NCBI RefSeq assembly: GCF_900109945.1
Contig: NZ_FOBX01000014.1
Span: 1-64,000 of the forward strand
DNA: 64,000 nt
Origin: Bradyrhizobium sp. OK095
GTDB lineage: Bacteria > Pseudomonadota > Alphaproteobacteria > Rhizobiales > Xanthobacteraceae
Reading direction: 5' to 3'
The notes beneath the pieces were generated by a model. That model was not told where the DNA came from, did not search any database, and saw only the letters and a program-made list of their open reading frames with translations. Shown here one piece after another: positions 56,212-64,000 of this stretch (positions within the stretch are counted from its first letter, which is position 1; the number at the start of each line of letters is the position of its first letter). A program made the position numbers and the translations under genes.

Positions 56212-56553
56212 CTATCTCAGGACAGTTCGCGCGTGTGCAATCTCCCGGCTGCACGCAGCGACGTCGCCGGTGCGATTGGCGGTGCGCGCGCGATCGAGTG
56301 AATCGAGCGCGTCAGTGAAATCGACGCCGTTACCGCCTTCCGCTTCCGCAAGCGATCGCGGCGTTGGTTGACGGCTGCGCAACGCGCTGAGGCTCTCCGG
56401 CTTCCAGCCGTGGGAGCCCGCGTCCTTCTCGATGACCAGATCGAGCTGGGCCTGGGTTTGCGCGATGTCATCCGTGCAGGTTCCGGCATGGGCCGGCATC
56501 GTTGCGGACAGCAGGACCAAGAGGGCGACCCGGCACTTCGCGATGGATGTCAT
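56212..56553 (-). CDS. Small exported helical protein, 113 aa
   Basis: Signal peptide of ~23 residues (MTSIAKCRVALLVLLSATMP, cleavage after AHA), with AGGA upstream of the ATG. The mature part has two cysteines (GTCTDD, AACSRE) and mainly helical text (AQTQAQLDLVIEKDAG, TDALDSLDRARTANRTGDVA), resembling a small periplasmic helical hairpin. It precedes the RND operon on the same strand by ~130 bp. Family not recognised; role unknown. Confidence 0.7.
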   Translation of the reverse strand: MTSIAKCRVALLVLLSATMPAHAGTCTDDIAQTQAQLDLVIEKDAGSHGWKPESLSALRSRQPTPRSLAEAEGGNGVDFTDALDSLDRARTANRTGDVAACSREIAHARTVLR

Positions 56554-56872
56554 TGTTCGATCCTATGCTTGGATTTCGAGTGAGGTCAGCAACGTTGTCG
56601 TGAATGACAGAGCGCGTATCGATCGTCTTTCGTGTCCGAACGCCGGCCGTTCACGCTCGCGAGAGATCATGTCACCGATGTCAGTTGCATGATGTGCGCC
56701 CTCGGTTTGAGATGCGTCTCTCAGCTAAGCCGCGTCCAGCGGATGCGCGAGTGGCGATCGTCGCCGGTCGAATGTCCCGGCGTGCGAAGTCGCAAGGATA
56801 GTTGTTTGCGGAAATACGCATGGCGGGCCCTGGACCTAGTGTCGCGTCATTCCAACCCGGAGTGATCCCGAC
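56554..56872. other. Divergent intergenic region
   Basis: About 320 bp between the small exported gene (minus) and the alpha/beta hydrolase gene (plus). Short open frames here carry no recognisable features. No strong hairpin or repeat was seen; it presumably holds both promoters. Confidence 0.4.
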
Positions 56873-57658
56873 ATGAAACACCTCAACGCCGGCCTCGCCT
56901 TTGCCGCCGCTCTCTCGCTGCTCTCGACCGCCGCCCCCGCGCGCGCAGACCCCCCGAAGAACATCGTCCTGGTGCACGGCGCCTGGGTGGATGCTTCCGG
57001 CTGGAAGCCGGTCTACGAGATCCTGATCAAGGACGGCTTCCACGTCACCATGGTGCAGGAGCCCGAGACGTCGTTCGCCGACGACGTCACTGCGGCGAAG
57101 CGCATTCTCGATCTCCAGGATGGTCCGACCCTCCTTGTTGGTCACAGCTACGGCGGCTCGATCATCACCGAGGCCGGCGTTCATCCGAACGTCGTCGGTC
57201 TCGTCTACGTCGCCGCGCACGCACCCGACGTCGGCGAGGACGAATCTGCGCTGGGCAAGAAGACGCCGAGCGTGCTCGGGAAGACCGAAGGCGTCATCAA
57301 GGTGACACCCGACAAGTTCACCTATCTCGATCCCGTGCAATTCCCAAAGCTGTTCGCACCTGATTTGCCGCGTGAGCGCGCCGAATTCGTTGCGCGCTCG
57401 CAGGTCCCGGCCGCGACGCAGGTGTTCAGCACGCCGCTGACGGCGGCGGCGTGGAAGACCAAGCCGAGCTGGGGCATCGTCGCCGGCAGCGACCAGATCA
57501 TCAATCCGGATCTGGAGCGTTGGTACTACGAGCGTGCCAAGAGCCAGACCACCGTGATCCCGGGCGCCAGCCACTCGGTCTACGAGTCGCATCCGAAGGA
57601 AGTGGCGGCGATCATCGCCCGCGCCGCGCGCAGCATCCAGCAGCCGGTTACGCGCTGA
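56873..57658 (+). CDS. Exported alpha/beta hydrolase, 261 aa
   Basis: A signal peptide (1-~24, cleavage after ARA) is followed by a compact alpha/beta hydrolase. It has the oxyanion strand LVHGAWVDASGWKPV, nucleophile Ser in GHSYGGS, a catalytic acid in VAGSDQIINP and His in PGASHSVYESHP. This is the EstP/EstC-like esterase group. The substrate is unknown; a periplasmic ester or amide hydrolase is the safe call. Two hairpins separate it from the next gene, so it may be transcribed apart from the malonate operon. Confidence 0.87.
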   Translation: MKHLNAGLAFAAALSLLSTAAPARADPPKNIVLVHGAWVDASGWKPVYEILIKDGFHVTMVQEPETSFADDVTAAKRILDLQDGPTLLVGHSYGGSIITEAGVHPNVVGLVYVAAHAPDVGEDESALGKKTPSVLGKTEGVIKVTPDKFTYLDPVQFPKLFAPDLPRERAEFVARSQVPAATQVFSTPLTAAAWKTKPSWGIVAGSDQIINPDLERWYYERAKSQTTVIPGASHSVYESHPKEVAAIIARAARSIQQPVTR

Positions 57659-57668
57659 CGAGGTTTTT

Positions 57669-57691
57669 GCCGGTCCTGACGCACGACCGGC
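57669..57691. promoter_or_regulatory. Stem-loop 1 upstream of the MBL-mdc operon
   Basis: Perfect 7 bp arms GCCGGTC / GACCGGC around a 9-base loop, 11 bp after the hydrolase stop codon. No T run follows. It could be a 3' stabiliser, a weak terminator or part of an attenuator together with the second stem-loop 12 bp further on. Confidence 0.5.
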
Positions 57692-57703
57692 AGAAGGAAG
57701 GAC

Positions 57704-57727
57704 GGCGGGAGACTCTGCACTCCCGCC
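57704..57727. promoter_or_regulatory. Stem-loop 2 upstream of the MBL-mdc operon
   Basis: Perfect 8 bp arms GGCGGGAG / CTCCCGCC around an 8-base loop, ending 29 bp before the MBL-hydrolase start codon. No T run follows, so simple rho-independent termination is unlikely. Its position suits control of translation or RNA processing. Confidence 0.5.
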
Positions 57728-57756
57728 GGCCCGACCGCCCCATCCGGAGAATGTCC

Positions 57757-58623
57757 ATGAACGTGATCGAGACGACCGGCACCGCCCTGAGCTGGAAAGT
57801 GACGACGGTGAGGCGGGCCGGACTGAGCCGCGACTTGCCGTCCGGCGATCCGGAGCTGATGTGGGTCGCGAATTCGTCGACGCTGATCTACGGCGAACGG
57901 GATGCGGTCCTCGTCGACACATTCCTCACCGCCGGGCAGTCGAAGATGCTGCTGGACTGGGTCGTGTCGCGCGAGCGAAATCTGACCACCATCTATGTCA
58001 CGCACGGGCACGGAGACCACTTCTTTGGCCTCGCGCCGTTGCTCGATCGCTTTCCGCGAGCCAAAGCTGTTGCCGTTCCCGAGGTCGTCGCCGAGATGAA
58101 GGCACAGCTTGCGCCGGCATCGCTCGATGGCTTCTGGCGCAAGCGCTTTCCGGGTGAGATCGCAGAGCGCCTGGTCGCGGCGGAGCCGCTCGAAGGCGAG
58201 CTCACGCTCGAGGGACACAAGCTCGTCGTCATCGACATGGGACGAACCGATACGGCACGTTCCACCGCCCTTCACGTTCCATCGCTCGACCTGATCGTCG
58301 CCGGCGACACCGTCTACAACGGCATTCATCCCTATCTCGCCGAAACCAACACGCAGAGCCGACTGGAATGGGTCGCCGCGCTCGAACGGCTCGCGGCGTT
58401 GCAGCCGCGCTTCGTGGTGGCCGGGCACAAGAAGCCGGACAATGACGACGATCCGCGCAACATCGCGGACACAAGGCAATATCTGCTCGATTTCAACCGC
58501 CTCGACCAAGCCACGACATCGCCGCGCGAGCTCTATGAGGCGATGCTCGCGCTCCATCCCGACCGTGCCAACCCGGGATCGCTCTGGAGCGGCGCCAACG
58601 CCGCAAAGGGGCCAACGTCATGA
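57757..58623 (+). CDS. MBL-fold metallo-hydrolase, 288 aa
   Basis: A metallo-beta-lactamase-fold hydrolase with the di-metal motif THGHGDHFFG (HxHxDH), a further Asp in VAGDTVYNGIH and His in VVAGHKKPDNDDDP. ATG 57757 is chosen because CCGGAGA lies seven bases upstream; 57751 is too close. The closest well-known groups are glyoxalase II and quinoprotein-relay-like hydrolases; the substrate is unknown. Its stop overlaps the mdcA start by 4 bp (ATGA), so it is the first gene of the malonate decarboxylase operon. A thioester or lactone connected with malonate use is possible, but this is inference. Confidence 0.88.
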   Translation: MNVIETTGTALSWKVTTVRRAGLSRDLPSGDPELMWVANSSTLIYGERDAVLVDTFLTAGQSKMLLDWVVSRERNLTTIYVTHGHGDHFFGLAPLLDRFPRAKAVAVPEVVAEMKAQLAPASLDGFWRKRFPGEIAERLVAAEPLEGELTLEGHKLVVIDMGRTDTARSTALHVPSLDLIVAGDTVYNGIHPYLAETNTQSRLEWVAALERLAALQPRFVVAGHKKPDNDDDPRNIADTRQYLLDFNRLDQATTSPRELYEAMLALHPDRANPGSLWSGANAAKGPTS

Positions 58624-60266
58624 CGAGCTGGCAGAACAACCGCGCCGCACGTGATGCCCGCATCGCGGCGGGAGCAGGCCTCGCCCGCGGCAAGATCGTC
58701 GAAGCACAGGACGTCACGCGGCTGCTGGAGGCCGTGATCCGGCCGGGCGACCGGGTCTGCCTCGAAGGCGACAACCAGAAGCAGGCGGATCTCTTGAGCC
58801 GCGCGCTGCTGGCGGTCGATCTCTCCAGGGTCAACGATCTGCACATGGTGCAGTCGGGCGTCGTTCTTCCCGAACATCTGGACCTGTTCGACCGCGGCGT
58901 CGCGAAGCGGCTCGACTATGCCTATTCCGGGCCGCAATCGGCGCGCATTGCGCGTATGCTGTTCGGCGGCAAGATCGAGCTGGGCGCGGTTCACACCTAT
59001 CTCGAACTGTTCGCCCGCTATTTCATCGACCTTACGCCGCACGTCGCGCTGATCGCCGCCGTCAGCGCCGATCGCGCGGGCAATCTCTACACCGGCCCGA
59101 ACACCGAGGACACCCCGACCGTGGTCGAGGCGACGGCGTTCAAGGACGGCGTCGTGATCGCCCAGGTCAACGAGATCGTCGAGACCGTTCCGCGGGTCGA
59201 CATCCCGGCGGACCGTGTCCACTTCATCGTCAAGGCCGACAAGCCGTTCTTCGTCGAGCCGCTGTTCACGCGCGATCCTGCCGCGATCACGGAAGGCCAA
59301 ATCCTGACCGCGATGCTCGCGATCAAGGGCATCTATGCGCCCTATGGCGTGCAGCGGCTCAATCACGGCATCGGCTTCAGCACGGCCGCGATCGAGCTCC
59401 TGCTGCCGACCTTCGGCGAGAGGCTGGGGCTCAAGGGCAGGATCGCGACCCACTTCGCGCTGAATCCGCATCCCGCGCTGATTCCCGCGATCGAGTCCGG
59501 CTGGGTGCGGCAGATCCATTCGTTCGGCTCGGAGGTCGGCATGGACGACTATATCCGCGCCAGATCCGACGTCTATTTCACCGGTCCCGACGGCTCGTTG
59601 CGCTCTAACCGCGCCTTCTGTCAGGTCGCCGGGCTCTATGCCTGCGACATGTTCATCGGCTCCACGTTGCAGATCGATCTCCAGGGAAATTCGTCGACCG
59701 TCACCACCTCGCGCATTGCAGGATTCGGTGGCGCGCCGAACATGGGGGCGGATGCCCGCGGGCGGCGTCATCCGAGCGAGCCATGGCTGAAGGCCGGAGC
59801 GGAGGCTGATCCTGACAGTCCGGCGCCGCTACGCCGTGGCCGCAAGCTGGTCGTGCAGATCGGCGAGACCTTCGGGGACAAGAACGTGCCGCTATTCGTC
59901 GAGAAGCTCGATGCGATCGAACTCGCGGAGAGGCTGAAGCTCGAGCTGGCGCCGGTCATGATCTATGGCGACGACGTCACGCACATCGTCACCGAGGAGG
60001 GCGTGGCGAACCTCTTGCTGTGCCGCACCGCGCAGGAGCGCGAGCATGCCATCCGCGGCGTTGCCGGCTACACCGATGTCGGCCGTCGGCGGGACCGCGG
60101 CATGGTCGCGCGCTTGCGCGAGCGCGGCGTGATCCGCCGGCCGGAGGATCTCGGCATCAATCCGCTCGATGCCGATCGCAGCCTGCTGGCGGCGCGCTCG
60201 ATCAAGGATCTCGTGCGCTGGTCGGGCGGCCTGTACGCACCCCCGTCGAAATTCAGGAACTGGTGA
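58620..60266 (+). CDS. mdcA: Malonate decarboxylase alpha subunit (acetyl-ACP:malonate ACP transferase)
   Basis: MdcA exchanges the acyl group on the MdcC carrier: acetyl-ACP plus malonate gives malonyl-ACP plus acetate. The 548-residue length and the motifs RVCLEGDNQKQADLLSRALL, QSGVVLPEHLDLFDRGVAKR, SFGSEVGMDDYIRARSDVYF and FGGAPNMGADARGRRH are those of the family. The start overlaps the MBL gene stop. mdcC follows after 9 bp. The enzyme is cytoplasmic and soluble, in the biotin-independent complex MdcACDE. Confidence 0.95.
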   Translation: MTSWQNNRAARDARIAAGAGLARGKIVEAQDVTRLLEAVIRPGDRVCLEGDNQKQADLLSRALLAVDLSRVNDLHMVQSGVVLPEHLDLFDRGVAKRLDYAYSGPQSARIARMLFGGKIELGAVHTYLELFARYFIDLTPHVALIAAVSADRAGNLYTGPNTEDTPTVVEATAFKDGVVIAQVNEIVETVPRVDIPADRVHFIVKADKPFFVEPLFTRDPAAITEGQILTAMLAIKGIYAPYGVQRLNHGIGFSTAAIELLLPTFGERLGLKGRIATHFALNPHPALIPAIESGWVRQIHSFGSEVGMDDYIRARSDVYFTGPDGSLRSNRAFCQVAGLYACDMFIGSTLQIDLQGNSSTVTTSRIAGFGGAPNMGADARGRRHPSEPWLKAGAEADPDSPAPLRRGRKLVVQIGETFGDKNVPLFVEKLDAIELAERLKLELAPVMIYGDDVTHIVTEEGVANLLLCRTAQEREHAIRGVAGYTDVGRRRDRGMVARLRERGVIRRPEDLGINPLDADRSLLAARSIKDLVRWSGGLYAPPSKFRNW

Positions 60267-60275
60267 GGACACGCC

Positions 60276-60593
60276 ATGGAAGATCTCCGCTTTCGACATC
60301 CGATTCGCGCCCGGGCGAGTGGTGCCAGACAGAGTGCGATCGTCGGCGTCGTCGCCTCGGGCAATCTGGAAGTGCTGGTGGAGCGTGTGCTGCCGGATGC
60401 GGAATGCGCGGTCGACATCAAGACCGCGGCGGTTGGCTTCGGCGAGGTCTGGAGCGCCGTGATCGGCGATTTCGTCGAGCGTTATTCACCCGGTGGACTG
60501 AAATTCTCGATCAATGACGGCGGCGCGCGCCCCGATACGGTCTCGCTTCGGCTGGCGCAGGCGGTGCGATTGATCGCGGAGAACGGCCAATGA
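60276..60593 (+). CDS. mdcC: Malonate decarboxylase acyl carrier protein
   Basis: The 105-residue carrier bears a 2'-(5''-phosphoribosyl)-3'-dephospho-CoA group. The likely attachment site is Ser28 in VVASGNLEVL, matching the Ser-Gly-(Asp/Asn)-Leu-Glu-Val context of the family. The C-terminal GGARPDTVSLRLAQAVR is also typical. Its stop overlaps the mdcD start by 4 bp (ATGA). The prosthetic group is made and attached by MdcB and MdcG, encoded downstream. Confidence 0.93.
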   Translation: MEDLRFRHPIRARASGARQSAIVGVVASGNLEVLVERVLPDAECAVDIKTAAVGFGEVWSAVIGDFVERYSPGGLKFSINDGGARPDTVSLRLAQAVRLIAENGQ

Positions 60594-61528
60594 CCGCGCC
60601 GCTCAAGGACGTCACCCCGGCCGAACGGGCCCGCAGCACCAGCTTCTACGAGGCATCGGCCCGGACGCGGCTGGAGCTGCTGCTCGATGCCGGCAGCCTC
60701 ATTGAGTTCATCGGGCCGGAGCAGCGCGAGGTCAGTCCTCACTTAAAGATATTCGATCTTCCCGAGCAGTTCGACGACGGCATCGTCGTCGGTCACGGCC
60801 GCCTTGACGGCTCACCTGTGTTCGTCGCTGCGCAGGAGGGCCGCTTCATGGGCGGCGCCTTCGGCGAGGTGCACGGCGCCAAGCTGACGGGGCTGCTTCG
60901 CGCCGCGCGCGAGATCGGCTCGATACCCGTCCTGATCCTGTTTGATACCGGCGGCGTCCGGTTACAGGAAGCCAATGCCGGCGAGCTTGCCATCGCTGAG
61001 ATCATGCGCGCGGTGATGGAAGCGCGCACCGCCGGCGTGAAGGTCATCGGTCTGATCGGTGGCAGGTCCGGATGCTATGGCGGCGGCGGCCTGATCGCGG
61101 GCTGTTGCTCCGCGCTCGCCGTCTCGGAACCGGGGCGCATCGCGGTGTCAGGGCCCGAAGTCATCGAGACCAATCGCGGCGTCGAGGAATTCGACTCCCG
61201 CGACCGGGCCCTGGTCTGGCGGACCATGGGCGGCAAGCATCGCCGCCTGCTCGGCGCCGCCGATGTCTTCGCGGACGACGATGTACAGGATTTTCGCGAG
61301 GCCGCGCTCGAGCTGCTCGGCCTGGTCGGACCGTTCGGTCTCGACAGGTTGAAGGCCGAGCAGGAGCGGCTTGCCGGCCGGCTGCGCAGCTTCGGGGCTT
61401 GCGGGGATGCCGTCGATATCTGGACGGCGGAAGGCATCGCCGACGCTCAAGCCGTTCCCGAAATGCCGGCCGACCAGTTCATTGCACTTGCCAACCGGAT
61501 CGGGAGGACCAGCCGTGATGCTCGATGA
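60590..61528 (+). CDS. mdcD: Malonate decarboxylase beta subunit
   Basis: With MdcE this crotonase/carboxyltransferase-fold subunit decarboxylates malonyl-ACP to acetyl-ACP. Features: FYEASARTRLELLLDAGSLI, GRFMGGAFGEVHGAKLTGLL, LFDTGGVRLQEANAGELAI and the glycine-rich GGRSGCYGGGGLIAGC that forms the oxyanion site. The 312-residue length is slightly above usual. The start overlaps mdcC by 4 bp and the 3' end overlaps mdcE by 11 bp. Confidence 0.94.
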   Translation: MTAPLKDVTPAERARSTSFYEASARTRLELLLDAGSLIEFIGPEQREVSPHLKIFDLPEQFDDGIVVGHGRLDGSPVFVAAQEGRFMGGAFGEVHGAKLTGLLRAAREIGSIPVLILFDTGGVRLQEANAGELAIAEIMRAVMEARTAGVKVIGLIGGRSGCYGGGGLIAGCCSALAVSEPGRIAVSGPEVIETNRGVEEFDSRDRALVWRTMGGKHRRLLGAADVFADDDVQDFREAALELLGLVGPFGLDRLKAEQERLAGRLRSFGACGDAVDIWTAEGIADAQAVPEMPADQFIALANRIGRTSRDAR

Positions 61529-62237
61529 AATCATTGCCTCGCTCTTTCCCGACGGACATGACGTCAGGTGCGACAAGGGCGTCATTCACGGTTCGGCGAC
61601 GCTGCGATCCGGCGGCCGGATGCTCGTCCTTGGCATTGCGGATCGGACTGCACTGGGCGTTGACGAGGCGATCAGGCTTTCCGGCCATCTGCTGGACTCG
61701 ATCGGCCGGGACTCCGGGGCGATCCTGGTGCTCGTCGACAGCGACAGCCAGCGCATGAGCAAGCGCGACGAGCTGCTCGGGTTGAATGAATTCCTCGCGC
61801 ACCTGGCGAAAGCGCTGATCCATGCAGACATCAATGGTCACCCGACCATCGGCCTGCTGTACGGTCACTCGGCGGCGGGCGCCCTGCTTGCGACGGGCCT
61901 TGCGACGCGCGTGCTGATCGGACTGCCCGGGGCCGATCCCGCGGTGATGGACTTGCCGTCGATGGCGAAGGTCACCAAGCTGTCGATGGAGGCGCTCCAG
62001 GAGAAGGCGAAGTCGACGCCGGTGTTCGCTCCGGGCCTGTCCAATCTCGCTCAGATGGGCGCCGTTCACATGACATGGAGCAATGCCGCTTCGCTCGCCG
62101 ACCAGTTAGAGGCGTTGCTGGCCGACATGCCGACCGCGCAGGATCGGCGGGATGCGTTCGGCAAGGAACGTGGCGGCCGGCTGAAGGCCGCCGAGATCGC
62201 GGAGCGCGTTCGTGACCTCGCCCTGCAAGTGCGCTGA
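61518..62237 (+). CDS. mdcE: Malonate decarboxylase gamma subunit
   Basis: Partner of MdcD in the decarboxylation step. ATG 61518 gives MLDEIIASLFPDGHDVRCDK, the expected N-terminus. Family motifs include ALGVDEAIRLSGHLLD, VDSDSQRMSKRDELLGLNEF and YGHSAAGALLATGLATRVL. It is 239 residues, normal for the family. It overlaps mdcD by 11 bp and mdcG by 26 bp, so the genes are tightly coupled. Confidence 0.94.
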   Translation: MLDEIIASLFPDGHDVRCDKGVIHGSATLRSGGRMLVLGIADRTALGVDEAIRLSGHLLDSIGRDSGAILVLVDSDSQRMSKRDELLGLNEFLAHLAKALIHADINGHPTIGLLYGHSAAGALLATGLATRVLIGLPGADPAVMDLPSMAKVTKLSMEALQEKAKSTPVFAPGLSNLAQMGAVHMTWSNAASLADQLEALLADMPTAQDRRDAFGKERGGRLKAAEIAERVRDLALQVR

Positions 62238-62892
62238 GCGTTCCCCCGGTCGTCATGACCTCGTCTTCGTCAGCCCGGCAGGCTGGCGCGAGATACTGGA
62301 TGCCCGCGGTGATCTCGCAGGCGAGCCCCTTGTCGCGCGCTGGCCTAGAATGGGATGGCCGACGATCAGGCGGCGCGCATTGCCAGGCGAGGCAAGCGGC
62401 CTCGCTTTGGGCCTGCCCTTGCCGCCCTCGGCCGGCAAGAAGCGCATCTCCCTTCTGGTTGATATCGACCACGTCGCCTCGGTCGCGAGGCCGCCATTGC
62501 TACGCCAGGCGCGGGCTTACGCGCCGCGCAACTGGTGGCAGGCGCTCGACCGGCTCGACGCCCTGGCGCTTCGCCATGGGGTGGAGGCGCGCGTCTTCGG
62601 CAGCTTGGCCTGGCAATCGCTGACCGGGCTCGACTACGTGACCACGAGTTCCGACCTCGATGTCCTCTACGAATTTCGCCGCGAGACCGACATCGATCGT
62701 TTCGTCGCCGATGTCGCCGCGATCGAAACCGATGCGCCGATGCGGCTTGATGGCGAGCTGATGGGTGCCGACGGCGCTGCGGTGAACTGGCGCGAATTCC
62801 ACGGCGGCGCGAGCGAGCTTCTGGTCAAGCGTATCGAGAGCGCCGTCCTGCTCGGCAGGCATCAATTCATGTCGGGAGCTATGGGATCATGA
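62212..62892 (+). CDS. mdcG: Malonate decarboxylase holo-ACP synthase (phosphoribosyl-dephospho-CoA transferase)
   Basis: MdcG attaches the prosthetic-group precursor to the carrier protein. It carries the nucleotidyltransferase pattern VFGSLAWQSLTGLDYVT then SSDLDVLY (G-S-x(n)-S-D-x-D). The first codon is a GTG at 62212, inside the mdcE 3' end; the N-terminal HDLVFVSPAGWREIL is typical of the family. The stop overlaps mdcB by 4 bp. Confidence 0.92.
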   Translation: MTSPCKCAERSPGRHDLVFVSPAGWREILDARGDLAGEPLVARWPRMGWPTIRRRALPGEASGLALGLPLPPSAGKKRISLLVDIDHVASVARPPLLRQARAYAPRNWWQALDRLDALALRHGVEARVFGSLAWQSLTGLDYVTTSSDLDVLYEFRRETDIDRFVADVAAIETDAPMRLDGELMGADGAAVNWREFHGGASELLVKRIESAVLLGRHQFMSGAMGS

Positions 62893-63770
62893 TCACTACG
62901 GCTGCGAGAGGCGTGGAACGGCCGATTCTGCGCCCGGCGCGGATGACGCCCGATGTCTCTGCGATCGGCGCCGTCGCCGCCGATTGCCTCGTCGAGGAGC
63001 TCGAAACCTGGCCGAAGCCGGGGCTCGTGAGCCATGTCGACAATGGCAGTCACGACGATATGGACGCGGGCACGTTTCGTCGCAGCGCTGCGGCTATCAG
63101 GCCCTATCTGCAACGTCTGGCCGATGCCGGCGCGCTTGGCTGCGGCATGGGGCGGCTGCGGATCATCGGCCTGGAGGCGGAGCGCGCCATGTTCGCGGCG
63201 ACTGCGGGGATCAACACGCACCGTGGCGCGATCTTCGGACTCGGACTGCTGTGCGCGGCGGCCGGCGCGAAGGCCGGCGGGTTGGTCGATCCCGCCCTTC
63301 CGCTCGGCGATGTCGTGGCGCGGCTGTGGGGCGACAGCATCCTCGATGGTCCGGTGCTGCTGCACAGCCATGGCAGCGTGGCCCGCCGCCGCTTTCGCGC
63401 GGGCGGTGCGCGCATCGAGGCCGCGATGGGATTTCCCAGCGTCTACGGAATCGGCTTGCCGGCCTTGCGGAGAGCCGTGCCTGTCTTGCCGGAGAATATG
63501 CAAGCCGCCCGGGTCGAGGCGTGCTTTGCCCTGATCGCGTCCGTCGAAGACACCAACCTCCTGCATCGGGGCGGGCTCGACGGCCTTCGCTTTGCGCATG
63601 ACGCGGCGCGTCGCTTCATCGCTTCAGGCGGTGTCTGCGCGCCCGGCTGGCGTGCACGGGCGCAATCGATCCACGAAAGCTTCGTTGCACGTCGTCTCAG
63701 CCCGGGCGGATCGGCCGACCTGCTTGCAATGACGCTCTTCGTCGAAGCTCATGAGAGGCTGAGCACATGA
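62889..63770 (+). CDS. mdcB: Triphosphoribosyl-dephospho-CoA synthase (CitG/MdcB family)
   Basis: This enzyme joins dephospho-CoA with ATP to make the precursor of the malonate decarboxylase prosthetic group. At 293 residues it has the family start LVEELETWPKPGLVSHVDNG and DMDAGTFRRSAAAIRPYL, plus INTHRGAIFGLGLLCAAAGA and EDTNLLHRGGLDGLRF. The start and stop both overlap their neighbours by 4 bp. mdcB lies after mdcG here, an order seen with variations in other alphaproteobacteria. Confidence 0.93.
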   Translation: MITTAARGVERPILRPARMTPDVSAIGAVAADCLVEELETWPKPGLVSHVDNGSHDDMDAGTFRRSAAAIRPYLQRLADAGALGCGMGRLRIIGLEAERAMFAATAGINTHRGAIFGLGLLCAAAGAKAGGLVDPALPLGDVVARLWGDSILDGPVLLHSHGSVARRRFRAGGARIEAAMGFPSVYGIGLPALRRAVPVLPENMQAARVEACFALIASVEDTNLLHRGGLDGLRFAHDAARRFIASGGVCAPGWRARAQSIHESFVARRLSPGGSADLLAMTLFVEAHERLST

Positions 63771-64000
63771 CGTCCAATGCAATATTGATGGCGCTGGTGC
63801 CGGTCTTCTTCGTTCTGCTGTTGGGATACGCCGCCGGCAAGTTTCATGTCGTCGACAATCTCCACGTCGATGCTCTCAATGCACTCGTGATGGATTTTGC
63901 GCTGCCGGCCTCTCTGTTCGCGGCGACCGCCTCGGCGCCGCGCCGTGAGATGATCGACCAGGTCCCGCTCTTCCTGGTGCTCGGCGTGACGATGCTGCTG
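63767..64000 (+). CDS. AEC-family transporter, N-terminal part (right edge truncated)
   Basis: The visible 78 residues start MTSNAILMALVPVFFVLLLG, then YAAGKFHVVDNLHVDALNAL and VMDFALPASLFAAT, and run into a second hydrophobic helix. This is the auxin-efflux-carrier (AEC) fold, whose member MdcF is a malonate carrier in Klebsiella. The start overlaps mdcB by 4 bp, so malonate uptake is the likely role. The remaining ~240 residues lie outside the window, so the call cannot be tested on the C-terminal half. Confidence 0.8.
   Translation, partial: MTSNAILMALVPVFFVLLLGYAAGKFHVVDNLHVDALNALVMDFALPASLFAATASAPRREMIDQVPLFLVLGVTMLL

Noticed and set aside
58533..59771. 412-residue minus-strand open frame opposite mdcA
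   Set aside because: mdcA on the plus strand has full family motifs; the antisense frame does not.
1..64000. Insertion sequences, integrases, prophage genes or tRNA-linked attachment sites
   Set aside because: None was recognised on either strand; transfer is suggested only by composition at 7810-9903.

Overview
The window is 64 kb of GC-rich alphaproteobacterial chromosome. It most resembles Bradyrhizobium or a close relative in the Nitrobacteraceae. This is inferred from codon use, the style of the protein families (RpoH-type sigma factor, a biotin-independent malonate decarboxylase operon, SrpA plus cytochrome b561, many tiny exported proteins) and a palindromic repeat of the rhizobial REP type. 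No tRNA, rRNA, CRISPR array, transposase or phage gene was seen. Both ends cut genes: a PKS/NRPS at the left and an AEC-type transporter at the right.

Layout. (1) 1-6664: the 3' end of a polyketide/non-ribosomal peptide synthase, KS remnant-ACP-condensation-PLP decarboxylase, faces a cysD/cysNC pair that makes PAPS, with only 21 bp between them. (2) 6731-11519: small exported or zinc-ribbon proteins, an AT-richer pair (a DUF2806-like protein and a one-TM protein), and palindromic repeats placed just 3' of three consecutive stop codons. (3) 12012-20349: response regulator, histidine kinase, RpoH-like sigma factor, RND permease, adaptor and a Ser/Thr/Pro-rich exported protein, all co-directional. 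(4) 20399-33613: three paralogous giant regulators (OmpR-type winged helix, STAND ATPase, TPR-like C-terminus) interleaved with two orphan type I periplasmic binding proteins and three small exported proteins. (5) 33805-45235: an SDR gene, then an eleven-gene co-directional run: srpA-like peroxidase, cytochrome b561, dps, fdhD, DUF1275 protein, fumC, two tandem cupins, mqo, cydA, cydB. It ends in a clear bidirectional hairpin. (6) 45300-49078: an exported bicupin oxalate decarboxylase, divergent from an FdhF/YdeP-type molybdoenzyme whose 3' end carries an apparent one-base frameshift. (7) 49025-56553, minus strand: repeat protein, RND adaptor, RND permease, FlK-like thioesterase and PAS histidine kinase, with a separate small exported protein upstream. 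(8) 56873-64000: secreted alpha/beta hydrolase, then an MBL-fold hydrolase translationally coupled to mdcA-C-D-E-G-B and an AEC transporter (malonate decarboxylase).

How the genes may work together. Region 5 can be read as a short respiratory branch: fumarate to malate (FumC), malate to quinol (Mqo), quinol to oxygen (CydAB), with peroxide defence (SrpA/b561, Dps). Region 6 plus FdhD suggests oxalate to formate to CO2. Region 8 degrades malonate to acetate. Regions 3 and 7 are two efflux loci that each contain a histidine kinase and a low-complexity exported protein. The least explained parts are the terminal C-decarboxylase didomain of region 1 and the STAND-regulator/binding-protein array of region 4.
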